A DNA stretch of 64,000 bases, taken from assembly GCF_004124315.2 (NCBI RefSeq), contig NZ_CP096889.1, forward strand, positions 804,001 through 868,000, written 5' to 3'. Origin of the DNA: Bacillus cabrialesii. Its GTDB lineage: Bacteria > Bacillota > Bacilli > Bacillales > Bacillaceae. The notes beneath the pieces are model-generated. The model was given only the letters and a program-made list of their open reading frames with translations. It made no database searches and had not been told where the DNA came from. The translations under genes and the position numbers were made by a program. Shown piece by piece: positions 26,023-34,613 of this stretch. Every line of letters begins with the position of its first letter. Within the stretch, counting starts at the first letter, position 1.

Positions 26023-27408
26023 TTATTTGTTTAATAAGCTGTGTTTTCTTGCATACAGGAAATAAACCAGCGTTCCGACAGCAATCCAGATCACAAATGA
26101 AAGCCATGTGATACCGGGAAGGCTGTACATGAACCAAAGGCAGATGCCTGCGCTGATAATCGGCACAACCGGAACGAACGGCACTCTGAAGGACGCTTTG
26201 ATTTCCGGATGCTTCTTTCTTAACACAATGACAGCAATTGAAATGACCGTAAACGCGGCCAGCGTTCCCATGTTCACCAGATGGGCCAGCGTTCCGAGGT
26301 TAATAAACCCGGCGATTCCCGCTGCAACGATACCTGTCAGCCATGTGTTGCGGAACGGGGTTTTAAAATGCGGATGAACCTTTGCGAACAATCCAGGCAG
26401 AAGGCCGTCTCTGCTCATGGCAAATGTCAAACGAACTTGAGCGTACAGCAAAGCGAGCATAACCGTCGTAATCCCGATAATGGCACCGACGGAAATAATT
26501 CCGGCAACAGCGTCCTGGCCGACGAATTTCAGGGCAAAGGACACCGGATCACCGACATTCAATTTGGTATAAGGCATCATGCCTGTCAGCACTAGCGATA
26601 CCGTGATGTACAGGACGGTACAAACGGCAAGAGCTGAAATAATGCCGACCGGCATGTTTTTTTGCGGATTTTTCACTTCCTCTGAAGCGTTAGAAACCGC
26701 GTCAAAACCGAGATACGCGAAGAACACAGTTGCCGCGCTGACAATGACGCCTTTCATTCCGAATGGCATGAAAGGAGACCAGTTATCCGGTTTGACATAG
26801 CCGATCCCGACAATGATGAACAATAAAATAATCCCGATTTTCATCAGTACGATGACGTTGTTAAAGCGTGTGCTCTCCTTGACGCCTCTGCTGACAATCG
26901 CAGTGATGAGAAGAATGATCACTGCAGCCGGAAGATTAAACACGGCGCCTGGCGTGCTTCCCGGGGCTCCTGTCAGTGCGGCCGGGATATGAAGGCTGAA
27001 GCCGGCAAGCAGTGATTGAAAGTATGAAGACCAGCCGGTGGCAACCGCCGACAATGCAATGACGTATTCAAGCATGAGATCCCAGCCGATCAAAAAGGCG
27101 AGAAGCTCTCCGAGTGTCACGTAGGAGTATGAGTACACGCTTCCCGAAATCGGAATGGAAGACGAAAACTCAGCATAACAGAAGGCTGCGAGCGCACAGG
27201 CGAGCCCCGCTAAAATAAACGATATGATAAGGGCGGGACCCGCACCGGTCGCTGCCACTGTTCCTGTTATGACAAAAATCCCTGTACCGATGACACAGCC
27301 GATGCCAAGCAAGGTTAAATCAAATGCGCTTAACGTACGGGCAAGGCTTTTTGACTTGCTCTGCGCGCTCAATGTTTCAAGCGGTTTTTTTCTAAATAAT
27401 GAACTCAT
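26023..27408 (-). CDS. yfnA: APC-family amino acid permease YfnA
   Basis: A 461-residue cationic-amino-acid-transporter-like permease with about twelve membrane helices. The N-terminal GIGCVIGTGIFVITGTVAA is the unwound-helix substrate motif of the APC superfamily. The start MSSLFRKKPL follows CAGGAGG. I recall the 168 protein being described as a methylthioribose transporter (MtrA); nothing in this sequence confirms or excludes that. It stands alone, divergent from yfmT, with TATAAT in its A/T-rich upstream region. Confidence 0.87.
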   Translation of the reverse strand: MSSLFRKKPLETLSAQSKSKSLARTLSAFDLTLLGIGCVIGTGIFVITGTVAATGAGPALIISFILAGLACALAAFCYAEFSSSIPISGSVYSYSYVTLGELLAFLIGWDLMLEYVIALSAVATGWSSYFQSLLAGFSLHIPAALTGAPGSTPGAVFNLPAAVIILLITAIVSRGVKESTRFNNVIVLMKIGIILLFIIVGIGYVKPDNWSPFMPFGMKGVIVSAATVFFAYLGFDAVSNASEEVKNPQKNMPVGIISALAVCTVLYITVSLVLTGMMPYTKLNVGDPVSFALKFVGQDAVAGIISVGAIIGITTVMLALLYAQVRLTFAMSRDGLLPGLFAKVHPHFKTPFRNTWLTGIVAAGIAGFINLGTLAHLVNMGTLAAFTVISIAVIVLRKKHPEIKASFRVPFVPVVPIISAGICLWFMYSLPGITWLSFVIWIAVGTLVYFLYARKHSLLNK

Positions 27409-27655
27409 CGAAGTTCCTCCTGGAAAATTCAAAATATTCTAATCATTATATACAGTTCTTGTTGTATTATATTGTCGAAATTTGGCGCAGTCAATCATAT
27501 ATTTTTCTACTTTAAACGATAGAAGCGAAACAGCGTTGCCGTATCATAGAATAGTAATTTTTACTAATATGATATTCAAGTTTATGCAAGGCGAACCGAT
27601 AGAAAAAATAGATTCGCCCATATTTTGACTTGGGATTAAAAAGGAGATGCTGACC

Positions 27656-29113
27656 ATGTTTCAATATGAAGAATTGAATAAACAGTTTATTGGCGGTAAA
27701 TGGCGGGAGGGCAGCAGCCCAAATGTATTGGAAAACAAAAATCCTTATACTCAAAAAACATTCACAACATTCCAAAAAGCGACTGCTGACGATGTAGATG
27801 AAGCGTACCGGGCAGCGGCGCTGGCGAAGAAAAAATGGGATGCGGTCAATCCGTTCGAGAAAAGAACCATTTTAGAAAAAGCCGTCACGTATATTGAAGA
27901 AAACGAAGAAGCCATTATTTATTTGATTATGGAGGAGCTTGGGGGAACAAGGCTCAAAGCAGCCTTTGAAATCGGGCTTGTCAAAAACATCATAAAAGAA
28001 GCGGCAACGTTCCCTGTCCGCATGGAAGGAAAAATTCTTCCGTCAACAATAGACGGCAAGGAAAATAGATTATATCGCGTGCCGGCAGGCGTTGTCGGTG
28101 TCATCAGTCCATTTAACTTTCCATTCTTTTTATCTATGAAATCAGTCGCGCCCGCGCTCGGAGCCGGCAATGGCGTCGTGTTAAAGCCTCATGAAGAAAC
28201 GCCGATTTGCGGCGGTACGCTGATTGCGAAAATTTTTGAGAACGCGGGAATTCCAGAGGGGCTGCTGAATGTCGTTGTCACTGACATTGCAGAAATCGGC
28301 GACAGCTTTGTCGAACACCCGGTGCCGCGGATCATCTCATTTACAGGTTCTACGAAAGTCGGCAGCTACATCGGCCAGCTTGCGATGAAGCATTTTAAAA
28401 AGCCGCTTCTTGAACTCGGCGGCAACAGCGCCTTTATCGTGCTTGAAGATGCGGATATTGAATATGCAGTCAATGCGGCGGTGTTCAGCCGATTTACACA
28501 CCAAGGACAGATTTGCATGTCAGCCAACCGCGTGCTTGTTCATTCTTCAATTTATGACAAGTTCCTTGAGCTGTATCAGGCAAAAGTGGAATCTCTGAAG
28601 GTCGGCGATCCGATGGACCCTGACACGATTATCGGGCCATTAATCAACAGCAGACAGACGGACGGACTGATGAAATCTGTTGAGCAAGCGATTGAAGAAG
28701 GCGCTGTTCCAGTGAAGCTTGGCGGATTTAACGGGACGATCGTGGAACCGACGATCTTAAAAGACGTAAAACCGTTCATGAACATTGCCAAGGAAGAGCT
28801 GTTCGGGCCTGTCGTCTCCTTTATGAAGTTTGATTCGGAAGATGAAGCTGTGGACATCGCAAACGAAACCCCGTTTGGCTTGAGCGGTGCCGTACATACG
28901 TCAAATCTTGAGCGCGGCGTGGCTTTTGCGAAGCGCATTGAAACAGGCATGATTCATGTCAACGACACGACAATCAATGATGAACCGAATGTGGCCTTCG
29001 GCGGTGAAAAGCAATCCGGTCTCGGCCGTTTGAACGGCGAATGGAGCCTCGAAGAATTTACGACACTGAAATGGATCTCGGTCCAGCACGAAAAACGCAG
29101 CTTCCCTTATTAA
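27656..29113 (+). CDS. yfmT: Aldehyde dehydrogenase YfmT (vanillin dehydrogenase type)
   Basis: A 485-residue NAD(P)+-dependent aldehyde dehydrogenase. The catalytic Cys287 is in GQICMSANR, the general base Glu253 in LELGGNS, and the nucleotide-binding FTGSTKVG lies near 228. B. subtilis YfmT has been described as oxidising vanillin and related aromatic aldehydes. ATG 27656 lies 8 bases after AAGGAG. It is 13 bp upstream of chemoreceptor gene yfmS, hinting that its substrate class is also sensed. Confidence 0.9.
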   Translation: MFQYEELNKQFIGGKWREGSSPNVLENKNPYTQKTFTTFQKATADDVDEAYRAAALAKKKWDAVNPFEKRTILEKAVTYIEENEEAIIYLIMEELGGTRLKAAFEIGLVKNIIKEAATFPVRMEGKILPSTIDGKENRLYRVPAGVVGVISPFNFPFFLSMKSVAPALGAGNGVVLKPHEETPICGGTLIAKIFENAGIPEGLLNVVVTDIAEIGDSFVEHPVPRIISFTGSTKVGSYIGQLAMKHFKKPLLELGGNSAFIVLEDADIEYAVNAAVFSRFTHQGQICMSANRVLVHSSIYDKFLELYQAKVESLKVGDPMDPDTIIGPLINSRQTDGLMKSVEQAIEEGAVPVKLGGFNGTIVEPTILKDVKPFMNIAKEELFGPVVSFMKFDSEDEAVDIANETPFGLSGAVHTSNLERGVAFAKRIETGMIHVNDTTINDEPNVAFGGEKQSGLGRLNGEWSLEEFTTLKWISVQHEKRSFPY

Positions 29114-29126
29114 TCAAAAGGAGTGA

Positions 29127-29987
29127 ATGGAATTGAGCATAAGAACGGAAAAAGAAACCGCAGACCTTCTTGACGCGTTTATTAAAGTAGCCCCTTATTT
29201 AAACAGCCTGGTACAGGATGATATTACAATCGGCATTTACGATACGGAAAAACTGATCGTGAATATACCGGCCAAAACCTTTTCTTTGAACGTAAAAGCC
29301 GGCGATCCGCTGCAAAAAGGTGATATTATCACAGACGCCATCCGCAGCAATCAGAAGAAGACGAGCATGGTGCCGAAAGAATTGTTCGGCTTCCCATTGA
29401 TCGCGCGTGCCATTCCGCTCCACGACGAGAATGGAAAAGTGATAGGGGGCGTCGGTCTCGGAACGAGCCTTGAGGAGTCGTCAAAGCTTCATGATGTGGC
29501 GGAAAGCTTATCAGCTGTCGTTGAACAAACGGCTGCGGCCATTTCTGACATTTCTGAATCAATCAACGGGTTTTCATCTCAAATGACAGGCATTTCCTCT
29601 CAGGCGAAAAAGGTAAGTGAAAGCGCCGGTGAAATCGCTGATATTTCAGTAACTGTTAAAGGCATCTCAGACCAAAGCAACCTGCTTGGTTTGAACGCCG
29701 CAATCGAAGCGGCGAGAGCAGGGGAGTCAGGAAAAGGCTTCTCTGTCGTCGCGGATGAGATCAGAAAGCTGGCGACGCATTCGAAAGAAAATGTCGGCCA
29801 GATTGACCAGATTACGAAAAAAATCCACAGCCTGCTGAAAGGGCTGGAGGAATCAATTGAGTCAATTAATCAGCATACGGACGGACAAGCCGCCGCTGTT
29901 GAACAAATCTCAGCCACGATGCAGGAGATTTCAGGAAGCGCGCAGCATCTCGCAAAAATGGCGGAAAAAGCGCTAGAGGAAGAATAA
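29127..29987 (+). CDS. yfmS: Soluble chemoreceptor YfmS
   Basis: A 286-residue methyl-accepting chemotaxis-type protein with no membrane segment. Residues about 1-120 form a small sensing domain and about 125-286 the coiled-coil signalling hairpin; its conserved tip DQSNLLGLNAAIEAARAGE is near 183-201. It should bind CheA/CheW in the cytoplasm and influence swimming. The ligand is unknown; coupling to yfmT suggests an aldehyde or aromatic. ATG 29127 sits very close to AAAGGAG; TTG 29133 would have better spacing. Confidence 0.9.
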   Translation: MELSIRTEKETADLLDAFIKVAPYLNSLVQDDITIGIYDTEKLIVNIPAKTFSLNVKAGDPLQKGDIITDAIRSNQKKTSMVPKELFGFPLIARAIPLHDENGKVIGGVGLGTSLEESSKLHDVAESLSAVVEQTAAAISDISESINGFSSQMTGISSQAKKVSESAGEIADISVTVKGISDQSNLLGLNAAIEAARAGESGKGFSVVADEIRKLATHSKENVGQIDQITKKIHSLLKGLEESIESINQHTDGQAAAVEQISATMQEISGSAQHLAKMAEKALEEE

Positions 29988-29990
29988 AAG

Positions 29991-30012
29991 ACCGGGGAGA
30001 AATGTCCCCGGT
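29991..30012 (+). terminator. Left terminator-like hairpin before repeat copy 1
   Basis: ACCGGGGA (29991-29998), loop GAAATG, TCCCCGGT (30005-30012). It follows the yfmS stop and runs directly into the repeat instead of a T-run. It nearly duplicates the hairpin at 30185-30207. Confidence 0.75.
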
Positions 30013-30138
30013 TTCAGCGTGTCGGCAAACCCTCGCATTCGTTGTCAGACCTGCGCGTCGGTGCTCACGAATAAGAACATTCGCTCCGCTCCGATGCTCG
30101 CCCTTCCTAGAATTCAAGGGTTTTCAATCACGCTGAAA
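30012..30138 (+). repeat. Interspersed repeat, copy 1
   Basis: A 127-bp non-coding element ending in perfect 10-bp inverted repeats: TTTCAGCGTG (30012-30021) and CACGCTGAAA (30129-30138). Internal landmarks CAAACCCTCGCATTCGTTGT, GTGCTCACGAAT and CTTCCTAGA recur in copy 2 at 51598-51725. I believe it belongs to the ~190-bp element repeated about ten times in the 168 genome (Kunst et al. 1997), from memory. With its flanking hairpins it fills most of the 327-bp yfmS-yfmR gap, which holds no gene. Confidence 0.8.
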
Positions 30139-30142
30139 AGAG

Positions 30143-30174
30143 GACAAAAACCTAAAACGTTTTAGGTTTTTGTC
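30143..30174 (+). repeat. 32-bp perfect palindrome
   Basis: GACAAAAACCTAAAAC followed with no spacer by its exact reverse complement GTTTTAGGTTTTTGTC. It lies between repeat copy 1 and the second terminator hairpin. It could act as a terminator, an operator or an extension of the repeat's folded RNA. Confidence 0.85.
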
Positions 30175-30184
30175 AACAATCTGT

Positions 30185-30213
30185 GACCGGGGACAATGTC
30201 CCCGGTCTTTTTC
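30185..30213 (+). terminator. Terminator after repeat copy 1 (yfmS terminator)
   Basis: GACCGGGGA (30185-30193), loop CAATG, TCCCCGGTC (30199-30207), followed by TTTTTCT. This is a full Rho-independent terminator and the likely true 3' end of the yfmTS transcript. Confidence 0.85.
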
Positions 30214-30314
30214 TATCCTGCATTTCCATGAAATTTGTCTGACGTTTTACTAGTTTTATTCCAGCGGCTGATTTAAAATGTACACATGAACTTACGTGAG
30301 GATTGATAGGAACC

Positions 30315-32204
30315 ATGAGCATACTAAAAGCGGAAAATCTATATAAAACATACGGAGATAAAACATTATTTGACCACATCTCCTTTCATATTGAAGAGAA
30401 TGAGAGAATCGGATTAATCGGGCCGAATGGAACAGGAAAATCCACGCTGTTGAAAGTGATTGCCGGGTTGGAATCTATCGAAGAGGGAGACATCACCAAA
30501 TCCGGCAGCGTGAACGTTGAATTTCTTCATCAAGACCCGGAGCTGCCTGCGGGGCAAACTGTGCTGGAGCATATTTATTCCGGTGAATCGGCTGTGATGA
30601 AAACCTTGCGTGAATATGAAAAAGCGCTGTATGAACTGGGGGAAGATCCCGAAAATGAACAGCGCCAGAAGCACCTGCTGGCGGCGCAGGCGAAAATGGA
30701 CGCGAACAACGCGTGGGATGCGAATACCTTGGCGAAAACCGTATTGTCTAAGCTCGGTGTTAACGACGTAACAAAGCCAGTCAACGAGCTCTCAGGCGGC
30801 CAGAAAAAACGGGTGGCGATTGCCAAAAACTTAATCCAGCCCGCTGATTTGCTCATTTTAGACGAGCCGACGAACCATTTGGATAATGAGACGATTGAGT
30901 GGCTTGAAGGATATTTAAGCCAATATTCCGGCGCCGTCATGCTGGTGACGCACGACAGATATTTCTTAAACCGTGTCACGAACCGCATTTATGAGCTCGA
31001 ACGAGGCAGCCTCTACACGTACAAAGGCAACTATGAGGTGTTTTTAGAAAAACGCGCAGAACGCGAAGCGCAGGCTGAGCAAAAGGAAACGAAGCGGCAA
31101 AACCTGCTGCGCCGTGAACTGGCTTGGCTCAGACGGGGAGCGAAAGCTCGTTCCACAAAACAAAAGGCGAGAATTGACCGGGTTGAGGCGCTTAAGGAGC
31201 AGAAAGGCCCTCAATCATCGGGTTCACTCGACTTTGCAATTGGCTCCCATCGTCTTGGCAAACAGGTCATTGAAGCGGAGAACGTGATGATCGCTTATGG
31301 CGGCCGCATGCTTGTCGACAGCTTTGATGAACTGGTCATACCGGGTGAACGGATCGGGATCATCGGGCCAAACGGCATCGGAAAAACAACACTGTTAAAC
31401 ACCCTTGCCGGCCGTCATACACCAGACGGTGGCCATATTACGATCGGACAGACCGTCAGAATCGGCTACTATACCCAGGATCATAGTGAAATGAATGGCG
31501 AGTTAAAGGTCATTGACTATATTAAAGAAACGGCGGAGATCGTAAAAACAGCGGATGGCGATATCATTACAGCTGAACAAATGCTGGAGCGCTTTCTCTT
31601 CCCGCGCTCGATGCAGCAGACGTATATCCGCAAGCTGTCCGGCGGGGAAAAACGCCGTTTATACTTGCTTCAGGTTCTCATGCAGGAGCCGAACGTCCTG
31701 TTTCTCGATGAGCCGACGAACGATTTGGATACTGAAACATTAAGCGTCTTGGAGGATTACATCGACCAGTTCCCAGGCGTCGTCATCACCGTATCCCATG
31801 ACCGCTACTTCCTTGACCGTGTCGTCGACCGTTTGATTGTGTTTGAAGGAAACGGCGTCATTTCCCGCTTCCAGGGCTCCTACAGCGACTATATGGAGGA
31901 GTCGAAAGCGAAAAAAACAGCTGCTAAACCGGCTGCTGAAGCAAAACCGGCCGAAGCTGAGCCGAAGAAAAAACGGAAAAAGCTTTCTTACAAAGATCAG
32001 CTTGAATGGGACGGCATCGAAGATAAAATTGCCCAGCTGGAAGAAAAGCATGAGCAGCTCGAAGCTGACATCGCCGCAGCAGGCAGCGATTTTGGAAAAA
32101 TCCAAGAGCTGATGGCCGAGCAGGCGAAAACAGCGGAAGAGCTTGAGGCTGCGATGGACCGCTGGACAGAGTTGTCCCTCATGATAGAAGAGCTGGAAAG
32201 CTAA
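30315..32204 (+). CDS. yfmR: ABC-F translation factor YfmR
   Basis: A 629-residue soluble protein with two ATP-binding cassettes: Walker A GPNGTGKSTLLK near 37 and GPNGIGKTTLLN near 354, signatures LSGGQKKR and LSGGEKRR, and the P-site-tRNA-interacting linker between them. A charged C-terminal coiled coil (about 530-629) follows. ABC-F proteins of this Uup/EttA-like type act in the ribosomal E site; YfmR is reported to relieve stalling together with EF-P. ATG 30315 follows GATAGGA. It is monocistronic with its own terminator. Confidence 0.92.
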   Translation: MSILKAENLYKTYGDKTLFDHISFHIEENERIGLIGPNGTGKSTLLKVIAGLESIEEGDITKSGSVNVEFLHQDPELPAGQTVLEHIYSGESAVMKTLREYEKALYELGEDPENEQRQKHLLAAQAKMDANNAWDANTLAKTVLSKLGVNDVTKPVNELSGGQKKRVAIAKNLIQPADLLILDEPTNHLDNETIEWLEGYLSQYSGAVMLVTHDRYFLNRVTNRIYELERGSLYTYKGNYEVFLEKRAEREAQAEQKETKRQNLLRRELAWLRRGAKARSTKQKARIDRVEALKEQKGPQSSGSLDFAIGSHRLGKQVIEAENVMIAYGGRMLVDSFDELVIPGERIGIIGPNGIGKTTLLNTLAGRHTPDGGHITIGQTVRIGYYTQDHSEMNGELKVIDYIKETAEIVKTADGDIITAEQMLERFLFPRSMQQTYIRKLSGGEKRRLYLLQVLMQEPNVLFLDEPTNDLDTETLSVLEDYIDQFPGVVITVSHDRYFLDRVVDRLIVFEGNGVISRFQGSYSDYMEESKAKKTAAKPAAEAKPAEAEPKKKRKKLSYKDQLEWDGIEDKIAQLEEKHEQLEADIAAAGSDFGKIQELMAEQAKTAEELEAAMDRWTELSLMIEELES

Positions 32205-32237
32205 AAAAGCGCGGCCCGCAGCAGGCCGCGCTTTTTT
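32203..32237 (+). terminator. Terminator after yfmR
   Basis: AAAAAAGCGCGGCC and GGCCGCGCTTTTTT form a 14-bp stem around CGCAGCA. Confidence 0.9.
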
Positions 32238-32327
32238 CACATAATGTACAAAAATGAAACACCCTGCTTATGATAGGATAATATTGTGTGTCAGCGGCAC
32301 ATGGAAAACTGATGGAGATGATGAAGC

Positions 32328-32774
32328 ATGACATGGGCTATCGTGATGTTAATTCTCATGAGTCTGGTGAAAATCGTATTAACCTGTCTTCCAACAGGCG
32401 TCATGGAATGGCTGCTCAGCAAATTTGAAGTACATGCCAAGCTGAGTGACGAACAGGCCGTTCTCTCTCTAGATGGAAAACGTCTCGAGGGGGAAGAGAA
32501 GCAGAAAGTGATTGACCAATTTAACGAAGCTGTCTTCCTGGAGAAATATTATATCTACCCAGGTGACGAAGAGCGTTATTTACAACCGGAAAACGGCGGC
32601 ACGCCGCTGGTGATAGATACGAAAAAAGGCAAACATGATGTGAAGCTGTTTGTGTACCGCTACGACGACCATATCGACGTCGTGAAACAGTACAAGAAGA
32701 AAGTGATTGCGTATCAATTGCTTTCTGAAAGCCTTCAAAAGCAGTCTCTGTCAGTGACAGGAAGTTTGGCTTAA
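32328..32774 (+). CDS. yfmQ: YfmQ, conserved protein of unknown function
   Basis: A 148-residue protein with an N-terminal hydrophobic segment (residues 1-24, TWAIVMLILMSLVKIVLTCL) that could anchor it in the membrane or act as an uncleaved signal. A hydrophilic domain follows, containing FEVHAKLSDEQAVLSLDGKR. Homologues are found in bacilli; I know no function. It is monocistronic, lying between yfmR and yfmP with a terminator on each side. Confidence 0.75.
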   Translation: MTWAIVMLILMSLVKIVLTCLPTGVMEWLLSKFEVHAKLSDEQAVLSLDGKRLEGEEKQKVIDQFNEAVFLEKYYIYPGDEERYLQPENGGTPLVIDTKKGKHDVKLFVYRYDDHIDVVKQYKKKVIAYQLLSESLQKQSLSVTGSLA

Positions 32775-32789
32775 ATAGGAAAGTGAAAG

Positions 32790-32818
32790 ACGAGTGCTTT
32801 ATGCCACTCGTTTTTTTA
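32790..32818 (+). terminator. Terminator after yfmQ
   Basis: ACGAGTG, loop CTTTATGC, CACTCGT followed by T residues. Confidence 0.8.
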
Positions 32819-32830
32819 TTGCACTTCAAA

Positions 32831-32867
32831 ACTTTACGTTTACGTTAAGGTTCAAAAGGTGTATAAT
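32831..32867 (+). promoter_or_regulatory. Promoter and dyad operator of yfmP-yfmO
   Basis: The dyad ACTTTACGTTTACGTTAAGG (from 32831) is nearly self-complementary and overlaps a -35-like TTTACG (32839-32844). TATAAT at 32862-32867 is the -10. A symmetric site over the -35/spacer is typical for MerR-family regulators and points to autoregulation by YfmP. Confidence 0.65.
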
Positions 32868-32897
32868 GGTAACAGAAACGGCGAAGGGGGATTTACC

Positions 32898-33320
32898 TTG
32901 GAATGGATGAAGATTGATCAAGTAGCCAAAAGAAGCGGGCTGACAAAGCGGACCATCCGGTTTTATGAAGAAATCGGCTTGATTCCGGCGCCGAAACGGA
33001 CAGACGGCGGCGTAAGGCTTTATTCAGAGGATGATATGGAGGAGCTTGAGAAAGTCATCAGCACAAAAGAGGTGCTCGGTTTTTCCCTTCAGGAGCTTCA
33101 GCATTTCATGGAAACCAGCCGCCAGCTAGAGTTAAACAAAGAGGGGTATTTGTTGTCACTGGATCCTAAGGAACGGAAAGAAAAACTGGAGGAAATTCAG
33201 GAAACACTGAATCACCAGCTGGATTTGATTGATGAGAAAATCCGCACATTCGAAAGCTTTAAAGAACGCCTGCAAGACATGAAAGATAAAGCGGAACGTG
33301 CCATTCAATCAATCGAATGA
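32898..33320 (+). CDS. yfmP: MerR-family regulator YfmP
   Basis: A 140-residue regulator with the N-terminal MerR helix-turn-helix and wing (KIDQVAKRSGLTKRTIRFYE, then RLYSEDDMEELEKVI) and a long dimerisation helix (about 85-140). There are no Cys residues of the metal-sensing type, so an organic ligand or another signal is more likely. Start TTG 32898 is preceded by GAAGGGGGA. It precedes the efflux gene yfmO, separated by a hairpin at 33331-33352, and probably represses or activates it. Confidence 0.88.
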   Translation: MEWMKIDQVAKRSGLTKRTIRFYEEIGLIPAPKRTDGGVRLYSEDDMEELEKVISTKEVLGFSLQELQHFMETSRQLELNKEGYLLSLDPKERKEKLEEIQETLNHQLDLIDEKIRTFESFKERLQDMKDKAERAIQSIE

Positions 33321-33330
33321 AAAGTTTGTC

Positions 33331-33358
33331 AAACGCTATTTTTGTAGCGTTTCTTTTA
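33331..33358 (+). terminator. Intercistronic terminator-like hairpin yfmP/yfmO
   Basis: AAACGCTA (33331-33338) pairs with TAGCGTTT (33345-33352), followed by CTTTTAA. It may set the ratio between regulator and pump mRNA. Confidence 0.7.
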
Positions 33359-33385
33359 ATGGAATAAAGATGGAGGTCAGGTCAA

Positions 33386-34576
33386 ATGGATAAGACAAAA
33401 CAAGTGAATCAGAAAACGGGCTTGCTCAGCCAGCCGAAAGCGGTATGGGCTGTCGCATTTGCCTGTGTGATTTCCTTTATGGGGATCGGGCTGGTTGATC
33501 CAATTCTTCCGGCAATTGCCGCACAATTACATGCTTCACCTAGTGAAGTATCACTCTTGTTTACAAGTTATTTGCTTGTAACCGGATTTATGATGTTTTT
33601 CTCAGGCGCCATTTCCAGCCGTATCGGCGCGAAATGGACGTTAATTCTCGGACTTATTTTTATTATTGTGTTTGCGGGGCTTGGCGGCAGTTCAAGCTCA
33701 ATTGCTCAGCTAGTCGGCTATCGCGGCGGCTGGGGATTAGGGAATGCTTTGTTTATTTCAACAGCGCTTGCGGTCATCGTCGGCGTATCAGTCGGAGGAA
33801 GCGCCCAAGCGATTATTTTGTATGAGGCTGCGCTCGGTCTCGGGATTTCCGTCGGGCCGCTTGCAGGCGGAGAGCTAGGAAGCATTTCATGGCGCGCGCC
33901 GTTTTTCGGGGTATCTGTCCTGATGTTTATTGCGTTAATCGCCATTTCTTTGATGCTTCCGAAATTGCCGAAACCGGCGAAACGCGTCGGTGTGTTTGAT
34001 GCGATGAAGGCGCTCAAATATAAAGGCCTGCTGACAATGGCGGTATCTGCGTTCTTATACAACTTTGGATTTTTTATTTTGCTTGCTTATTCTCCGTTCG
34101 TACTGGATTTAGATGAACACGGTCTAGGTTATGTTTTCTTCGGCTGGGGACTTCTGCTGGCGATTACGTCAGTCTTTACGGCGCCGCTCGTGCACAAAGC
34201 GCTGGGCACAGTGCGTTCGCTCGTCGTTCTCTTTATCGCGTTTGCGGTCATTCTTATCATCATGGGGATCTGGACAGAACACCAGACATTGATTATTACA
34301 TGTATCGTTGTCGCCGGTGCTGTCCTCGGTATGGTGAATACGATCATGACAACCGCTGTGATGGGTTCTGCGCCGGTTGAACGTTCCATCGCGTCATCAG
34401 CCTACAGCTCAGTCCGCTTCATCGGCGGCGCGCTCGCTCCGTGGATTGCGGGAATGCTGTCAGAACACTTCACAGCAAGCACACCATATACAGTAGGCGG
34501 AATCGTCGTTTTTGTCGGCATGCTTGTCCTTCTCATGGGACGTAAACATCTTGCCGGAATTAAGGCGGGTCATTAA
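33386..34576 (+). CDS. yfmO: MFS efflux pump YfmO
   Basis: A 396-residue major facilitator with twelve membrane helices, of the drug:H+ antiporter type. The start of helix 1 reads MGIGLVDPILPAIAAQL, and the loop between helices 2 and 3 (SGAISSRIGAKWTLILG) is visible near residue 73. It probably exports a toxic compound sensed by YfmP encoded just upstream. ATG 33386 follows TGGAGGTCAGG. The substrate is not evident from sequence. Confidence 0.88.
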   Translation: MDKTKQVNQKTGLLSQPKAVWAVAFACVISFMGIGLVDPILPAIAAQLHASPSEVSLLFTSYLLVTGFMMFFSGAISSRIGAKWTLILGLIFIIVFAGLGGSSSSIAQLVGYRGGWGLGNALFISTALAVIVGVSVGGSAQAIILYEAALGLGISVGPLAGGELGSISWRAPFFGVSVLMFIALIAISLMLPKLPKPAKRVGVFDAMKALKYKGLLTMAVSAFLYNFGFFILLAYSPFVLDLDEHGLGYVFFGWGLLLAITSVFTAPLVHKALGTVRSLVVLFIAFAVILIIMGIWTEHQTLIITCIVVAGAVLGMVNTIMTTAVMGSAPVERSIASSAYSSVRFIGGALAPWIAGMLSEHFTASTPYTVGGIVVFVGMLVLLMGRKHLAGIKAGH

Positions 34577-34580
34577 TAAC

Positions 34581-34613
34581 GAAAGACACTGCGAAGATGC
34601 AGTGTCTTTTTTA
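34581..34613 (+). terminator. Bidirectional terminator yfmO/GNAT pseudogene
   Basis: AAAGACACTGC (34582-34592), loop GAAGAT, GCAGTGTCTTT (34599-34609), then TTTT. Confidence 0.88.

Noticed and set aside
30012..30138. Insertion sequence or CRISPR repeat
   Set aside because: No transposase, no regular spacing and only two copies in the window; it is better explained as a small interspersed element.
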